A stretch of DNA of 64,000 nucleotides from positions 38,475,484-38,539,483 of the forward strand of contig OV121095.1 in NCBI GenBank assembly GCA_921293015.1, given 5' to 3'. The stretch is from Phorcus lineatus. Taxonomy: Eukaryota; Mollusca; Gastropoda; Trochida; Trochidae. Made by a program: the position numbers and the translations under genes. Below, in pieces: positions 35,390 to 48,000 of the stretch. Position 1 is the stretch's first letter, and the number at the start of each line of letters is the position of its first letter. Below the pieces are notes generated by a model, which worked only from the letters and a program-made list of their open reading frames with translations, was not told where the DNA came from and made no database searches.

Positions 35390-37983
35390 TATGTACATGT
35401 ATATATGAAACATAAAATACTTTTAAACATGATTTTAGAGGATATGCTTTTTAGAATTCTTGTTCAACAATATTTTAGACATATTTCAATTATGACTTGC
35501 AGCCAACAATTGAAAACTACTTCACTTCCTGTAAAATATTTTTCTCATCAGCTAAAAAAAGTAACACGGTGGATTTTCTCATTATATCTTTTCTCAAAGG
35601 GTTGTTTCATATGCAGTTGTAAGTAAGTAAAAGCACATTGTACTTTGTAATTAGAGATACTGGTTGTTAATGATTAATTAATAGTGTTTTGAGTAAGGAG
35701 CAAAAAGCTAGAGTAATGTTTTGATTAGCGTTGTCATATACATTGTAAGAAATTAAATGATATTTGTTCACAATGTCTTTGAGTTTTTGGACAGAAATTT
35801 TTAATGTATTAAATGATAATAAGATAATAATATCTTATGACTTTATATATGTGTGATGTCTACCGCCAGTATTATACATTGTAAATCAAGGGTTTCTACA
35901 AAGATAGATGTGTGATGCAATAATGATATCTTCAAATCTTTTTAATTTGATTTGGAATCGAGACTGAAATTAGGTGTTGAAATAATTTCAATTTGAATTT
36001 TTTCCCCATAGGAATTAATTTCAGTTTTGCAATTAATTCATTTAAGATTAAAAGATTTTGGTCAAAGTTCAGATTTTGTTGGGTCACATGGCTTACTCTT
36101 TCGCTAAAAAACGTTCAACAAGCCATTTTGACCAGCATGCTGATAAAAATGAATAAATTAATTGAAACTGTATTAAAAAACATTTGAATCTTTGTAGAAA
36201 CCCTGTCAGTTTTGTGATCGAATAAATGTATTTGTTATTATCAGTAAATGTTATTTCATGTGAAAAGTACCTCTTAACAATAAAATCACAATAAAATATT
36301 TTTCCTTTTTTTTCTCAACAACAACTAAAAGTTGGTCTCCACTGAATGTATTAAGTCTTTATTGAACATCATGATGCCTTATCAGTAGTGTAATTTTCAG
36401 TGCTAAATCCGGAGACTTCGAATGAATTCAATTAAATGAATGTTACAAAGTTTTTTAGAATTTCATTTTAGGCGATAATGCAGTATTCTCTTACTTTCAT
36501 ATGGTTAAATGTCAAATCCTTTTTGAAACTTCTCAAACTCTATATTCTTGAGACAGCTGTGCTCTCACTGTGGTAAGCTGCGGGAATCACCCATTTTAGG
36601 GTTGATTTTTTTTAATTCAGGAGGGGGGATAGGGGGTTTTGGAAGGGGGTTAGGTAACCATTTGCACCACTAGGTGAACAGGGGCTAATTTTGAATAAAG
36701 TAATAACCCAGGGTAACATTAATTAAACCCATGTCATTAGGTGGGAATCACTCTTCTATACTTCAGTCCATCCAGCTGTAAAGGTCGCCAATCTATCAGG
36801 CAAGCCAAGCCAAATGTTGCTGAACATTACTGGCAGCAATCTAATTGTGCTATGCACAGGACTTCAACAATCTCATTGAAACCAAGCCAAAACTTATTGC
36901 TCGAGAAGCAACGTACCGACCAGGGTTTTAGCTGATTTTAATGAGATTAGGAACCATGAGCAACCACTCACTTGATTTTGTTTCTCCTTCATCCCATCCT
37001 ATTTTTAACAGTTATATGTTATCTACTTTAATATAGAGTTTGAATAACTGACATGTCATTGTGAAATAATCATTGGATCACCTTCATGTTTTGATCTCTG
37101 ATGTTTCATAAATAGAATCACTGTTTTTGCTTCTACAAAAAAAAACTTATTACATGCATAAATAAAAAAGTTCTGGTTAACGATGGTTAAGAAAATTGAA
37201 AGAGCAGAGTGTTAATCTCATTGACAAGAAATTGTTAAAATTTGAATACTATGTATTTGTCCTAACGTTTAAAATACATTATCCTTCATTATTATTAAGA
37301 ATATTTCATGCGTTTTTATTACATAATATATATGGTAATATAAAATCTTTCCACGTGTGAAATCATTTTGTGTTTTGTTATTGCACCTTATAATATATTT
37401 TGTACTAATAAATTTCCTATAAACAACAGTTGTATTTATATTTTCAAATATTTGTAGATTGCATTTATATTTCATCAAACATACTTTCCATTTCCAAAAC
37501 TATGATTAATATTGATGAATCATTCATTCTTTCTCCAAACTTGTGACCTTAAAGGGATTATTTTGAAGGGCTATTTATTTGAGGAAACAAACAAGAAGCT
37601 TATTTGCAACAGCATAATAAATTTTGTTAGTAAAATGACTACTTTTGGTTTGTTAATTTCTTGATATTCTACAATAAATTAATTTTAGCCTGACATTTTG
37701 GCAAAATTATTGAAAATACAGTTTCTTTATTGTTTCATAAAATACAAAAAAGTAAATGACAGACCCACACTTAGCCGATAAATTAGCTCATTGGGCTGGA
37801 CGAGTACCCTAGAATGTTCAGTCAGATAAAATTGACAGCAATTGATAAATGAACTGACTCTTCAAGGATATGAAGCTGTTCTGGGTACAGGGAACCCACA
37901 TATTTATTGAGTTCTTATTGTGCTATCACAGATCAATGGAGACGAAACAAACTATAGCTTCAAAACTTTCATCAGGTATATTG

Positions 37984-38258
37984 GTTCACCAATCTCATTA
38001 ATAATTTTGGTTTGGATGAAAATGAACTCTTAACGATAGTGCAATTAAGATAAAAGGAGATTGATTAATAAAATTGTCATTAATCAAGTATTTCCTTAAT
38101 GGCCCAGTTACAGGTTGTGCCAATACAACAGATCGAGGACCTGTAACTCAGCAGATACGGAAATACTTATACAATTTTATTATATAAACCTCCTTTTATC
38201 TTAATTGCACCAGAGTTTAATTTCATCAAAACCAAAATTATTAATGAGATTGGTGAAC
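37984..38258. mobile_element. Palindromic foldback element, 275 bp
   Basis: Arms 37984-38116 and 38138-38258 are inverted copies: TTCACCAATCTCATTAATAA at the left and its exact inverse at the right, then GTGCAATTAAGATAAAAGGA and CAGTTACAGGT towards the centre. The loop is about 20 nt. The arms have diverged by a few indels. No coding potential. Confidence 0.8.
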
Positions 38259-39704
38259 TGGCCTCTTGGTAAAAGTATGTGTGAACTATGTATTAGTATC
38301 CACAATTCATTTTAAAAACAGAATTTGGCAAAATTAAAAATGTTTTCAATTTGTAAATGATCAAAGTTTTTCAAACTGTGTTTGATTGTCCTGGGGCCAT
38401 AGATGAATGTTCCAGACAATGGTATTGCTAGGTAGATTGAACGTACGCAAAACAATCATTGCATATAGATTCAACCTCAAAACTTTCTCGCAATAGTTCA
38501 ATTTATTGCGCCGCAAGTTGGCAGAACAAATACAAATAGGGATAGGCCTAAATCAAGTCGGCCAGCTACGGGAAGATGAAAAATGAATGCAGTAAAACCG
38601 AAATGTATATCTTCTGCAATACATTCCCGATCATAAATATGCCCATTTTGTCTCCAGGACGGTTTTGAATTTACACTTAAATCATCTCTCTAAAAACTAT
38701 TTCATAAGATTGTTCATTAATTCTATTTCTATTCTTTATTAAGTTTACCTCTTTATTGTTTGAGATAACAAGGCAACAGTTTATTTACATTTGTTTTCGT
38801 ACTTGCAAAAAAGCATTTTAAATTCAGATGTTACTAACTGGAAACCGCTAGTGTTTAGGACCTTAAACGGAGGCTATATTATATACCATTCTAATGTTTC
38901 TACATGTTAAATCATTTTCAAGATGGAAAAAAATATATTTTAGTATGTAAAAGTTCTGTAACTATTCATATATTTTTTAAAATTATGAGGACTTTCAAGG
39001 CTCTTTCTTTTTTTGGAACTTAGTCAATGACATCATGACAACAATGTTCAACAAAAATCACAAAGGATAACTTGTAGTCAGTTTCCGTAAACTATCGGTT
39101 TCAGGCAGAATGTAAACACATCAATGTTATCACTGACATTTTCTCTTTTGCAAAATAAAAATAGGAGTACATTTTAGAAAACCGCAATTTAATTACTAAC
39201 TATGAATTAATGGAATACAAATTCATGTCTATGGAACATTTGCGTCAAAAAATCTCTGGTGTTAAAAATCAATGTTCCATTTCATTCTTTAAATCTATTA
39301 CCTAAAGGTACATGGGTTGAATTACGGACAATTAAGCTTTCCACAGTTAACATTTCATTGATTTCCAAACATAAATAACGCCTCAATGACATTTTTCTAC
39401 AATGTTGACCTTTATCTTGAGTTTACTCGAAATGTTAGCGTTACCGTGTGGTAAAGGAGATAACTCTACGAGTACCATCAATTGGTAAAACTCCTCACAG
39501 TCACTTTGTGCATAAACCCTTATCGTAACATGACTCTCAACTGAATGTTGAAAAGTTGAAAGATCAGAGTTGCTCCCTTGTGATGAGTTCAGCATCATTT
39601 AGCCAGATGAACTAATTATTGGTGCTGCAAAGTCTTTTAGGTTATAGGACCAAAAGAAATTTTCAATTTATATAGTAAAGAGGACAATAATGAGTTATTA
39701 TCAT

Positions 39705-40002
39705 TAGGTGAGGTAATATAGGGTTTAACGCCGCTTTCAAGAGTTTTTCACTTCTATTACGGCTGCTAGTATTATTGCAGGGAAAAAGCTGGCAACAACA
39801 TTATGGCTATGCATTGCGGTGACACATGCGAGCATCAGCTGGAACTAGCGAACCATGGGTGGTACTGCGCTGAGATTCAGTGTAGCATTGCACCCAAACC
39901 TGACTGCGTGTAGAACAGTTCTCTACTGCAGACAAAGTTGCAGAACCACGGACCTCTTGATTCAAAGCCGAACGCGCTAACCACTGCGCTATTCCGCTTT
40001 TG
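39705..40002 (-). mobile_element. tRNA-derived SINE (copy 2)
   Basis: Minus strand: GCGGAATAGCGCAGTGGTTA is a clear tRNA-like A-box head, followed by AAGAGGTCCGTGGTTC, where a deletion has removed most of the B box compared with the copy at 11325-11650. The body (CTGCAGTAGAGAACTG; CCATGGTTCGCTAGTTCCA) and the GGCGTTAAACCCTATATTACC tail match the first copy. Confidence 0.8.
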
Positions 40003-41796
40003 GATACAAACAAAAACAGTAGGTCCTATGTGTATAAGGTTTTAAGAATCATCCGGGTGATAAAATTGATTTTTCACCGCATAAACCAGGGTTTGGACCA
40101 CACTTCTCATCTTAACTATTCAGAAATTAAATTAATTCAATTAAACTTGCATTGCATACATGTGCAAGCCATCATAAACAAATTCTAATCCAGGAACAAT
40201 ATTGTGATCCATCAATTGTTTGGTGTATCATTACACCTGTTCACCTTTCACCTTTTCATTATTCCTTTCAACCCTACAGGGCTCTACCCAGGCTCGCAAA
40301 TGTATTCATGTTAGTAGTTTGTTAGGGATGAAAGGGTTCTCATTTAAGAGAGACAATATTCAGCCATTGACTAATGAGAAACTATTTAAGAAGAGCTGTT
40401 ATTACTGTCAGCTAGCCTGTCAGAATGCCTTGGTACTGGTTTATTCATTAGCTTAAGTGGTAACACTTCTGTCGCACATACTTCAGGATAAAGATAAAGC
40501 AAACACAAACATACACTCATACAGTTTTAATAAGATTTTCTTTACAAAGTTGACTGTAACCAGTTAACACACTTCTTCACTCTGTCTGTTGGTTTAGAAA
40601 TACTTGTCGCCAATGTGGAATGTATCAAACAGTTTAGTTGAGAGCAAGTCATCAACTACTTTTTTTACTTTCATTGATGGTGACCATCCCACATATATGA
40701 TAAATAAACAGATAATCATTATCTAAAATCGAACTGAACAACATATCTGAAAAGAATAATAATTTTGACCGTCAACATTATCACAGCCAGTAATGGATAC
40801 ACAAGTTACATAAGAAGGTTGATAAAAACCATATCACATCATAAACTTGATTATTACAAATCACATAAGATCATAATAAAATAATATGTGATATCACCCT
40901 AATATAAGTGTAAATATGTTAACATAACAATCAAGACAAGGATTAAGCACATGAATTTGTAACGATCACAGTGATTTTAGTCATGGCAGAGAAACAATAA
41001 AAAATTAATTTATTCATGATTATACTCATAACTTCTTCAAAACATATCACTTTGATAGCAAGAACTTGCAACCAAATGCAATTTATATCATCAATATAAT
41101 AAAACTTCTTTAACAATTGAGTGGTGCCAACTCCTACATGCTCAATTGAAAAATCTTGTCTCTCATTTAGAAATACATTGTTCACATTTAAGCTTGCATG
41201 TACAATACAATATTCATTAAGATCATTGATCCATCCTCCAACACACAAATAACAGAAATCCCATGTGGTTTGGAGTTGGCTATGTCAATATTTTTCTCAA
41301 CACATCACGTCAATACTGTTTGGATCTCTTCATATTTGGTTATGTTTTAGGTGCTGGGTTAAAAGAAGTAGCATAGATCTTCAGTTTTGCCAGCACAAGA
41401 CATGACTCACTTCAGATTATTGTTAAGATAGTTTCATTCAATGAAGTTATAGCATAGAAAGCTGTGGTTGGCTTAAAAGTATGAAAACACAGAATAATAG
41501 CTTGAAAATAGAATGTAATGACATCATTAAGAAATATCAAAATAGAAAATAAAGACATATTAAGGAAATATGTTAATGAAAGTTCAAAAATTTGAAATCA
41601 CTTTTGTACAGAAATATATTCATGTCAGTGTTGAACCGTTAATACTTCCAGTTTTCTTGAAAATAATAAGCAGGACAAAGAACCACAACATTATCTTCAT
41701 GAGAATATTTCAATATCAGAAGTTTGATTTGAATAAACCCTGTTTTGATAACGTAGGAAATGCAGCAATGCTCGTGTTGAGGTGTAGTTTAAAGGT

Positions 41797-41881
41797 TCAG
41801 AAGGTCACAGTGGACATCATCAGTACCTTGCTCTCAATGATGTCCTTCAACCACTTCTCTCGGAACCGCGACATCCCAGGT
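41797..41881 (-). CDS. Unknown-function gene, terminal exon
   Basis: The acceptor atctctacag is followed by one base completing Lys, then PGMSRFREKWLKDIIESKV and LMMSTVTF, with stop TGA at 41797-41799. The intron before it is 1.5 kb. Confidence 0.78.
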
Positions 41882-44473
41882 CTGTAGAGATAGAAAATCA
41901 TAAACTTAAATTGAAATAAAAGCTCTCAGAACAAGTGAAAATTGATGATGTCTCCAAATAAGCAGACAGACATTAAACAGACACTAAGCCTGTTGTTTAC
42001 CTTACGGTTACCCCCAAGGGTTTTTCAGTACATAATAAATAGCAAAGAAGATTGAAAGCATAATTGAAGTCTGATTAAAGAATTCTAAAACATTTTCCCG
42101 AAAGAGGAAGAAGAAAACAATTTGTCTTTATGACATTGTCATAAGAATTTTCATATCTATTCATCAGTAAACAAAGTTAAATTTAGAAAAAATGATTTTC
42201 ATTACAGATAATACACGTACGTAAGTCAGTGTGTAAAATGAATATAGATATAAATGCAAACATTGAAATGTAAGTGATATGCTCCCATCTGATTGGACTA
42301 ATTGGACAAGGTCATCTTATAAATCCAAACAAAGTAAAAGCTCCAAACTTTGGTGTTAAAACAAAATAAATGTAAGGAGTAGAAATGATTCATCATTATA
42401 GTATTGCACAGTAAAAACATCATATTCCAAACATTCTTATATTTTGGATCACACTATCTGAGTGAAATAGTTAGTTGAGTCACTTAAATGATTTGAACCC
42501 ACCCACACAGAGTCAGGCAAAAATTGGACCTGACAAAATCAAAGTCCCCAAACTGATATTTAAACAATGCTTGCATTCATTTCCCCTCTGAAATATTTAT
42601 AATTTGCTTTATTTAATCTTTGATTAAGACAGGGTTTTTCTACTATAACTTAAAGATTTACATCAAATTTTCTTGTGAACAACTTTTTATGTGTTTTGTT
42701 ACATAAGCATTGCAGGCTTTTGTGGACGGAGCTAAGGCCCAGTTACATAGAAAATCCAAACTGTATGTTTGCTTTAATAAGTTTTTCACTTACTTATAAT
42801 TTTCAGCAATAAATGAAACATAAACTTCCCTTAAATCTAAAAGTATGAATTTATACCAGCCTGTGAACAAAAACATTATCAGATCTATTTCTTAAATGAA
42901 CCACTTTCAAAAGTGATTGTAAGTTATAAAAATTACATATGGCAAAGAATCAATATCTGCATGTCACTGGCTTATCCCTATCTAGACAAGACCATGTAAT
43001 TTACTTATGGAAATCAATCACTTCATGTTAAGTTTGATATGAAGTGTAAAGTCCCCTTGTCACGTCAACATCATTTGTTCATTACACCTTGGGACTTTGA
43101 TTGATGTGGTTTTTAATAGCACATTGCAGTTGAGTAAATCATTCTTTTCTTAAGCACATTTCCATTCCATACTTGATTAAACAATGTTTAGCTATAGATC
43201 TGGCCAGTCATATTTACTATTAAGACTGATAATATGAGAGTTTTCTCAGTGTCATTGCCAAGATTACCCACGGTCATCTCAATTGTTCAATTTGAATCCC
43301 TAATACCGATCAGAAACACAAAAAATCACAATATTAATTAAGACATGAAATAAAGTTTACATACTTATGGACAAGCCTGTTTGTTTCAAATACGTAGAAT
43401 ACCTCAACTGGGTAGTTCTGAAAAGAAAAATTAAAAGACAAAATATAACTATTAGGTCATATTTCAAGAAATTTTACATTTTCAACAGTAAATGTTACAA
43501 GATCTTCTGGCATCTGGAAAGTTAGGCAATCATTAAATTTGAATTATTGCATCAATTCAATCATGTCAGTTTATTTAACAAATAAAACTTAAAATATCAT
43601 TAAAACAGGTATGTGGCTATAAATTTATTATAATATCAACATCACATTTCAATGTATTGAACAGTGTTTTAAATAAGATGATAACTTATCATGGTTAAAA
43701 AATCCTTACAATTTGAAAGATTCTATAAATGAAAAAATTTAATACTAACAACATTTGACTTACCTTTGGTTTTATTTTTGACACAACAAACGTGAAGTAG
43801 ACCGAAGCAGTGGCTCTGGGAATTGGTTTCCTTCTAGTCGGGATACTCCATCTTACTCTGAACTGATATCGCTTGTCAAACTCGTTGTCTTCTTCGCACA
43901 AAAAGTCCACACAATGCAACCAGCTATTTTCATATTCCCATGTCTGTTGATATATAAAACATGGTCACACATTTTAAACAATTATTTTGAACAATGAATT
44001 GGATGGGTTTTATTTCAGAAAATATAACATTTGGAATAGTCTAGATGTATAAAGGGCAATGACAAGTACATTCTCATTCTAATGTGTTTAAATTGTCTCA
44101 TAAATCTAAGTGAAGATAACCGAAAATAAAAACCTGAATTAGGGATTTTAAATAGAAACACATTTTGAAATGGTTTAAATATTTATTAAAAAAAATGAAA
44201 ACATCCAAAATAAATAACCTCAATGAATTCTTCTATTTTCTTAATAGCTGCATCAGGTGAAAATTCTTGAATGCTCAGCCATTTAATATTTTGAACTTCA
44301 AAGTCTTCTTCTCTCATTACTGGCGTAGGAGGGGTCTCTGGAATAATAATTTCACTTGTCTTTTCTCGCTCTGTCATTCCTGTTTCCAACCTCCTTAGAG
44401 CATTTTCAATGACTGTATCCACCATACACCTTGCTTCGGTCGCATATTGATCAGCTGACTCCGACTCCGACAT
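41797..44473 (-). CDS. Conserved-looking protein of unknown function, four coding exons
   Basis: Exons on the minus strand, 44473-44219, 43943-43764, 43417-43365 and 41881-41797, join in frame with GT-AG borders to 190 aa. Residues 1-85 are acidic (MSESESADQYATEARC; PETPPTP), rich in Glu and helix-forming. Residues 86-145 form a Trp/Cys-rich segment (TWEYENSWLHCVDFLCEEDN; RYQFRVRWSIPTRRKPIPRA). The C terminus reads NYPVEVFYVFETNRLVH, then FREKWLKDIIESKVLMMSTV. Consistent phases (0, 0, 2), strong splice sites and biased codon use support a real gene. I do not recognise the family. The exon at 44473 starts exactly at its Met, and an in-frame open stretch without ATG precedes it in an upstream exon, so the true N terminus may be longer. 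Head to head with CDC16, so co-regulation is possible. Confidence 0.8.
43365..43417 (-). CDS. Unknown-function gene, exon 3
   Basis: 53 bp, NYPVEVFYVFETNRLVH plus two bases of a Lys codon, with acceptor cttttcag and donor GTATGT. Confidence 0.78.
43764..43943 (-). CDS. Unknown-function gene, exon 2
   Basis: 60 codons, TWEYENSWLHCVDFLCEED to SKIKPK, with acceptor atcaacag and donor GTAAGT, phase 0 at both ends. The most conserved-looking part of the protein, dense in Trp, Cys and Arg. Confidence 0.82.
44219..44473 (-). CDS. Unknown-function gene, exon 1 (coding)
   Basis: 85 codons from MSESESADQY to KKIEEFIE, with donor GTTATT. The acceptor AG (44474-44475) abuts the ATG, so this is not the first exon of the transcript. 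Confidence 0.78.
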
Positions 44474-44688
44474 CTGATATGGACATGAGAATTCATTATG
44501 ACAAAAATATGAGTTATAGCTGTTTATGAAATATTCATTATTATCTCTTTCAACTGCGTGGTAAACATGGTAAACAAAACAATTTAAAATTATGGAACGA
44601 TGATAAATAATGACGTCAGTCTCCTACCACCTTATGTGAGGTTTTTCATAAAGGAAAACCTTAAGAGACTTAAACAAAAAGGACTTAC

Positions 44689-44832
44689 GTTTAATTTTCT
44701 TTGTATTAGATTCACAGGTGGTAAATTTTCCAATGTAACTTGCTGATAATTTACAATAATCTTTACGCCATTTTGTACACTTGGTTGTTGCCATGCCACA
44801 GTTCGTCCAATGATATATCTTCTTGCAAAATT
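44689..44832 (-). other. Probable upstream exon of the minus-strand gene
   Basis: A consensus donor GTAAGT begins at 44688 on the minus strand. The frame that continues into MSESES is open for 47 codons (including GRTVAWQQPSVQNGVKIIVN and LENLPPVNLIQRKLN) but starts after a TAA with no ATG. It is either 5' UTR or coding from a non-AUG or further-upstream start. The start of the exon is approximate. Confidence 0.5.
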
Positions 44833-44949
44833 AACATGTTACCATTGTAGTGATTGGATTATGTTTTAAAACCTAATCCAATGAAAATGATCGTCATATG
44901 GAGTTTTGTTTCGAGCTTTTTGATTGGCTATCACTCATTTCATTCAAAG
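44833..44949. promoter_or_regulatory. Divergent (head-to-head) promoter region
   Basis: Only about 120 bp separate the probable first exon of the minus-strand gene from the CDC16 start codon, so both genes must be transcribed from this interval or its edges. No TATA box stands out. Confidence 0.55.
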
Positions 44950-45048
44950 ATGGCGGGGGAAATAGAAGGAAATGCCCAACAAGCATCTGTCGAACCGAAG
45001 TTAAACCTCGTCAAACTAAGAGAGAAAGTTAGAGGTTATATTGACAAA
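44950..45048 (+). CDS. CDC16: CDC16 exon 1
   Basis: 33 codons, MAGEIEGNAQQASVEPK then LNLVKLREKVRGYIDK, with donor GTAAAT. The acidic N-terminal extension precedes the helix that dimerises CDC16. Confidence 0.85.
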
Positions 45049-48000
45049 GTAAATATGATATTCACCATTCAAATTTTCATAATTTAAACATGTAACGGTG
45101 GTAAACGTGCAGTTTCTTCAATACAGACGGACATTGCTCGCAAATAAATTGTAACCATCAGTGCTGTCATTCGCACTTGTCGCCATTCGTGATTACGTTT
45201 TACTATCAAGATGAATAAATCATTTAACTTAAACTTAATCTTTGGGGGCCTTTTTGGGGATTCATTTGCTATGAGGTCCTCTTTTGTGAAATATTCTGAT
45301 CAAACGATCTTACGTGTGAATACCACAAATGCAATTTGCATTGCATAATTCTGATAAACAACATTTTTCGATATATTGCATCGTCCATATATTTCTGATT
45401 GATAATGTTTTATTTCATATTTCAGCATCATTATGACTCAGCACTGTTCTGGGCTGACAAACTGGTGTCCCTTTCTGCAGGTATATTTAGGACTAGTTCT
45501 CATTGAAACAAGCTTCTTGACAAATCTGAATGGGCAAGATTTTGAAGTCTAAGTAAAAAAAAAAAAAAGAAACATCTAACTTCATGGATGGAAAGATAAA
45601 CTGTATGACTATTATATCCAACTGATGTCTTATCTTTTTTTATTCATTCAGCAACATTAAATTCACCGCTACACCTGTCATGTTTTTGTCATTTGTTTTT
45701 GTTTGGTGCATTTGTTGCCCTGAATAAAAAAGAAAATGTTTTAAGTTGAAAAGCTTGTAGGATAAAGTAGTCAAATGATTTATCTTTCTATCCACGAGTC
45801 CAATGTTTCGTTTTTATTGACTCAGGAGGCAAAACCCTTCTTGATCATTATTGTCGGGAAGCTGCTACAGATAAAATAGGCTTCGGACTCTAAACTTTGG
45901 ATGTGCAGTCATCGCATATAAAATGAAGTCGAAATATCTGAACTACTGCATTTGGTTACATAACAATTTGTAAAGTTTTTTAAAAAATGTGTAGAACAAT
46001 GCTGTGGTTCATTTAGGATATGCTGTAAAATGTAACTGTGTCTTTAAGGTTGTTTTTCTTTCAAAACAGTCTCCTTTATATAAATTGCTTTCATGCAGTT
46101 TTCTCTGAGATTGTCTTATTGATATATTTTAAGGCATGTAAAGATGATGTTACAAGGAATCTAATGTTGGATCATCAAGTCTCAGGGTAAGACATATAGC
46201 TGACGCTCCACTGTTCTAACCCTGGGTTCAAACCCTTGTATACACTTTGCGCCGTGACCTTTGATTCAACCAAACAAATACTTTTATAGCGATGTTTTCA
46301 GCCAACTAAAGAGAGCCTCTCAAACTGTAGTTGGCTTTTGCTATTCCACTTCATGGCGACCATTGCTATTCTATTTTGTTTATTACAGCAAATCAAAAAT
46401 ATTTTCCCGTGAAATGATATTTGAAATTCATCAAAATTTTGAAATAAACTTTAGATGATTCAGTTTTGAGGGATCAGTTTGATTTTCAAATGGATGGGCA
46501 ATGCCATGTGAAGTTGCAGACTCTCCTTTCAAGTGCTGTCATTTGTTGAATATTTCAGAAAATTTTTACGTCATAGGTCACGGAACGAATTTTGTACCAT
46601 GGTTTACACCCAGGTTGAGATAGGATGCTTTAAGTTTGTCTTTCTTATTGATTCTTGAAGTCTTATTCAATGATTTATGACATTTTCTCAAAAAGGCACA
46701 ACGAATCCTGATTTATTATAACCTTCTTTTTAATCTTTAGGATACGTTGAAGATGTTTATTGGTATGCCCAGACCTTATTCCTCACTGGTCAGTTTCATA
46801 GAGCCTCTCATCTACTTAAAAGTAAAAAGCTTGACAAGGTAGGTGTAAATAAAAGGACATGTACATATTTTCATTTATGTTGCAAAGTTATGCTTGATAT
46901 CTCTAAATTTGAGAATATTTTTAATGCAAGATGGAAACATATATCATACTCCAGAAAATAAGAATGTGGCAGGGCTGCAACTTTCGTATGGTTTTTTAAA
47001 ACCAGTTTGCAAAGGAAGCTCAAATTTTCATGACAGGATCTTGATATATTGAGACTTCAGTTTGTAAATAGGGTCTTGATCCGCAATCAAATATGTGTTT
47101 GGCTGTGTGTCAACCCTCAAATCATATTTCATGCAGAAGTAATCAATGTCTAGGAATCTAAGTCTTTAAAAAGCTCATTTTTTTAAATAAAGACATAGGT
47201 AGATATGTAAATTTCATTATCCAACCCCTAATAGTAAGGGCATGGCAGGAGTGCAACTCTAGGGTGATCAACACTGTTCTGGGATGTGATATAGGGCTGC
47301 ATGTAATCAAATAGTTATGTTCATGAACTTTCGAATGAGCTCAATTTCATGCCAAGTAACCCCCAAAAAGCAAGTCCAAAGGAAAAAATCCTAAAATAGT
47401 TATGTGAGGATAAATGTGAAACTAATAGCAATCATTGTTAGATATACATTGTCCAGCATATTTTGATAGCATGCTTGGTGACAATTCATTGCAAATTATT
47501 AAACCTATTATATCTTTAAGTCTTCCATATCAGATGATAAACATGCAAAGAATGATAAGATAAAGAACCATTGGCTCAATCTTTCCCTTGGTTAGAACAT
47601 TCAGTCATTGTTATCCTTTTGATGCAAGTCTGGTTTGTTTATGTAAATGATTGACATTTGATATTGTTTATACATACATGTTTTTCATACATGATGATGT
47701 TGAATAATCTTGCTAATGATTAATATCTTTTATTTACTTATGTAAGATTTAATATTTTGACAAAAAGCGTGCCCATCCTTTTAAGATATATAATCAGAAA
47801 CAAAGCTAGCCATTTTTTCTACAAGTGTACAACATCTTCCTTCAGCATGACAAGGCATTTTTCTTTAGGCCAAGGATTAATTATTTGTAAATTTGGCTAT
47901 GTTATACCATAACATTAAAATGCTTTATCATGAATAATTTGAAAAGATTACAAAATATTTTTCATGTAATGTAAGAAATTTTGTCTCTACGTGTTGATTA

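Larger units (their letters stand above)
33581..41796. other. 3' flank and gene-poor intergenic DNA
   Basis: Contains the CFAP97D-family 3' UTR (AATAAA-type signals occur at about 34872 and 36280-36300), a (TA)n array, a palindrome at 37984-38258 and a SINE at 39705-40002. No coding exon recognised. Open frames (for example 36741-36935, 40220-40456, 41570-41887) have no domain content; the last lies partly antisense to the terminal exon of the 41797-44473 gene. Confidence 0.55.

Noticed and set aside
35282..35626. 114-codon open frame with a poly-(Tyr/Ile) stretch
   Set aside because: It runs through the second (TA)n array; the rest shows no domain.
41570..41887. 105-codon + strand frame
   Set aside because: Partly antisense to the terminal exon of the 41797-44473 gene, with no features of its own.
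44787..44800. X-box half-site (GTTGCCATGCCACA) near the CDC16 divergent promoter
   Set aside because: Only one half matches, and it lies within the probable exon of the minus-strand gene.
44854..44949. Upstream in-frame ATG extending CDC16 by 32 residues
   Set aside because: The extension is hydrophobic (IVIWSFVSSFLIGYHSF) and unlike any CDC16 N terminus; it overlaps the divergent promoter region.
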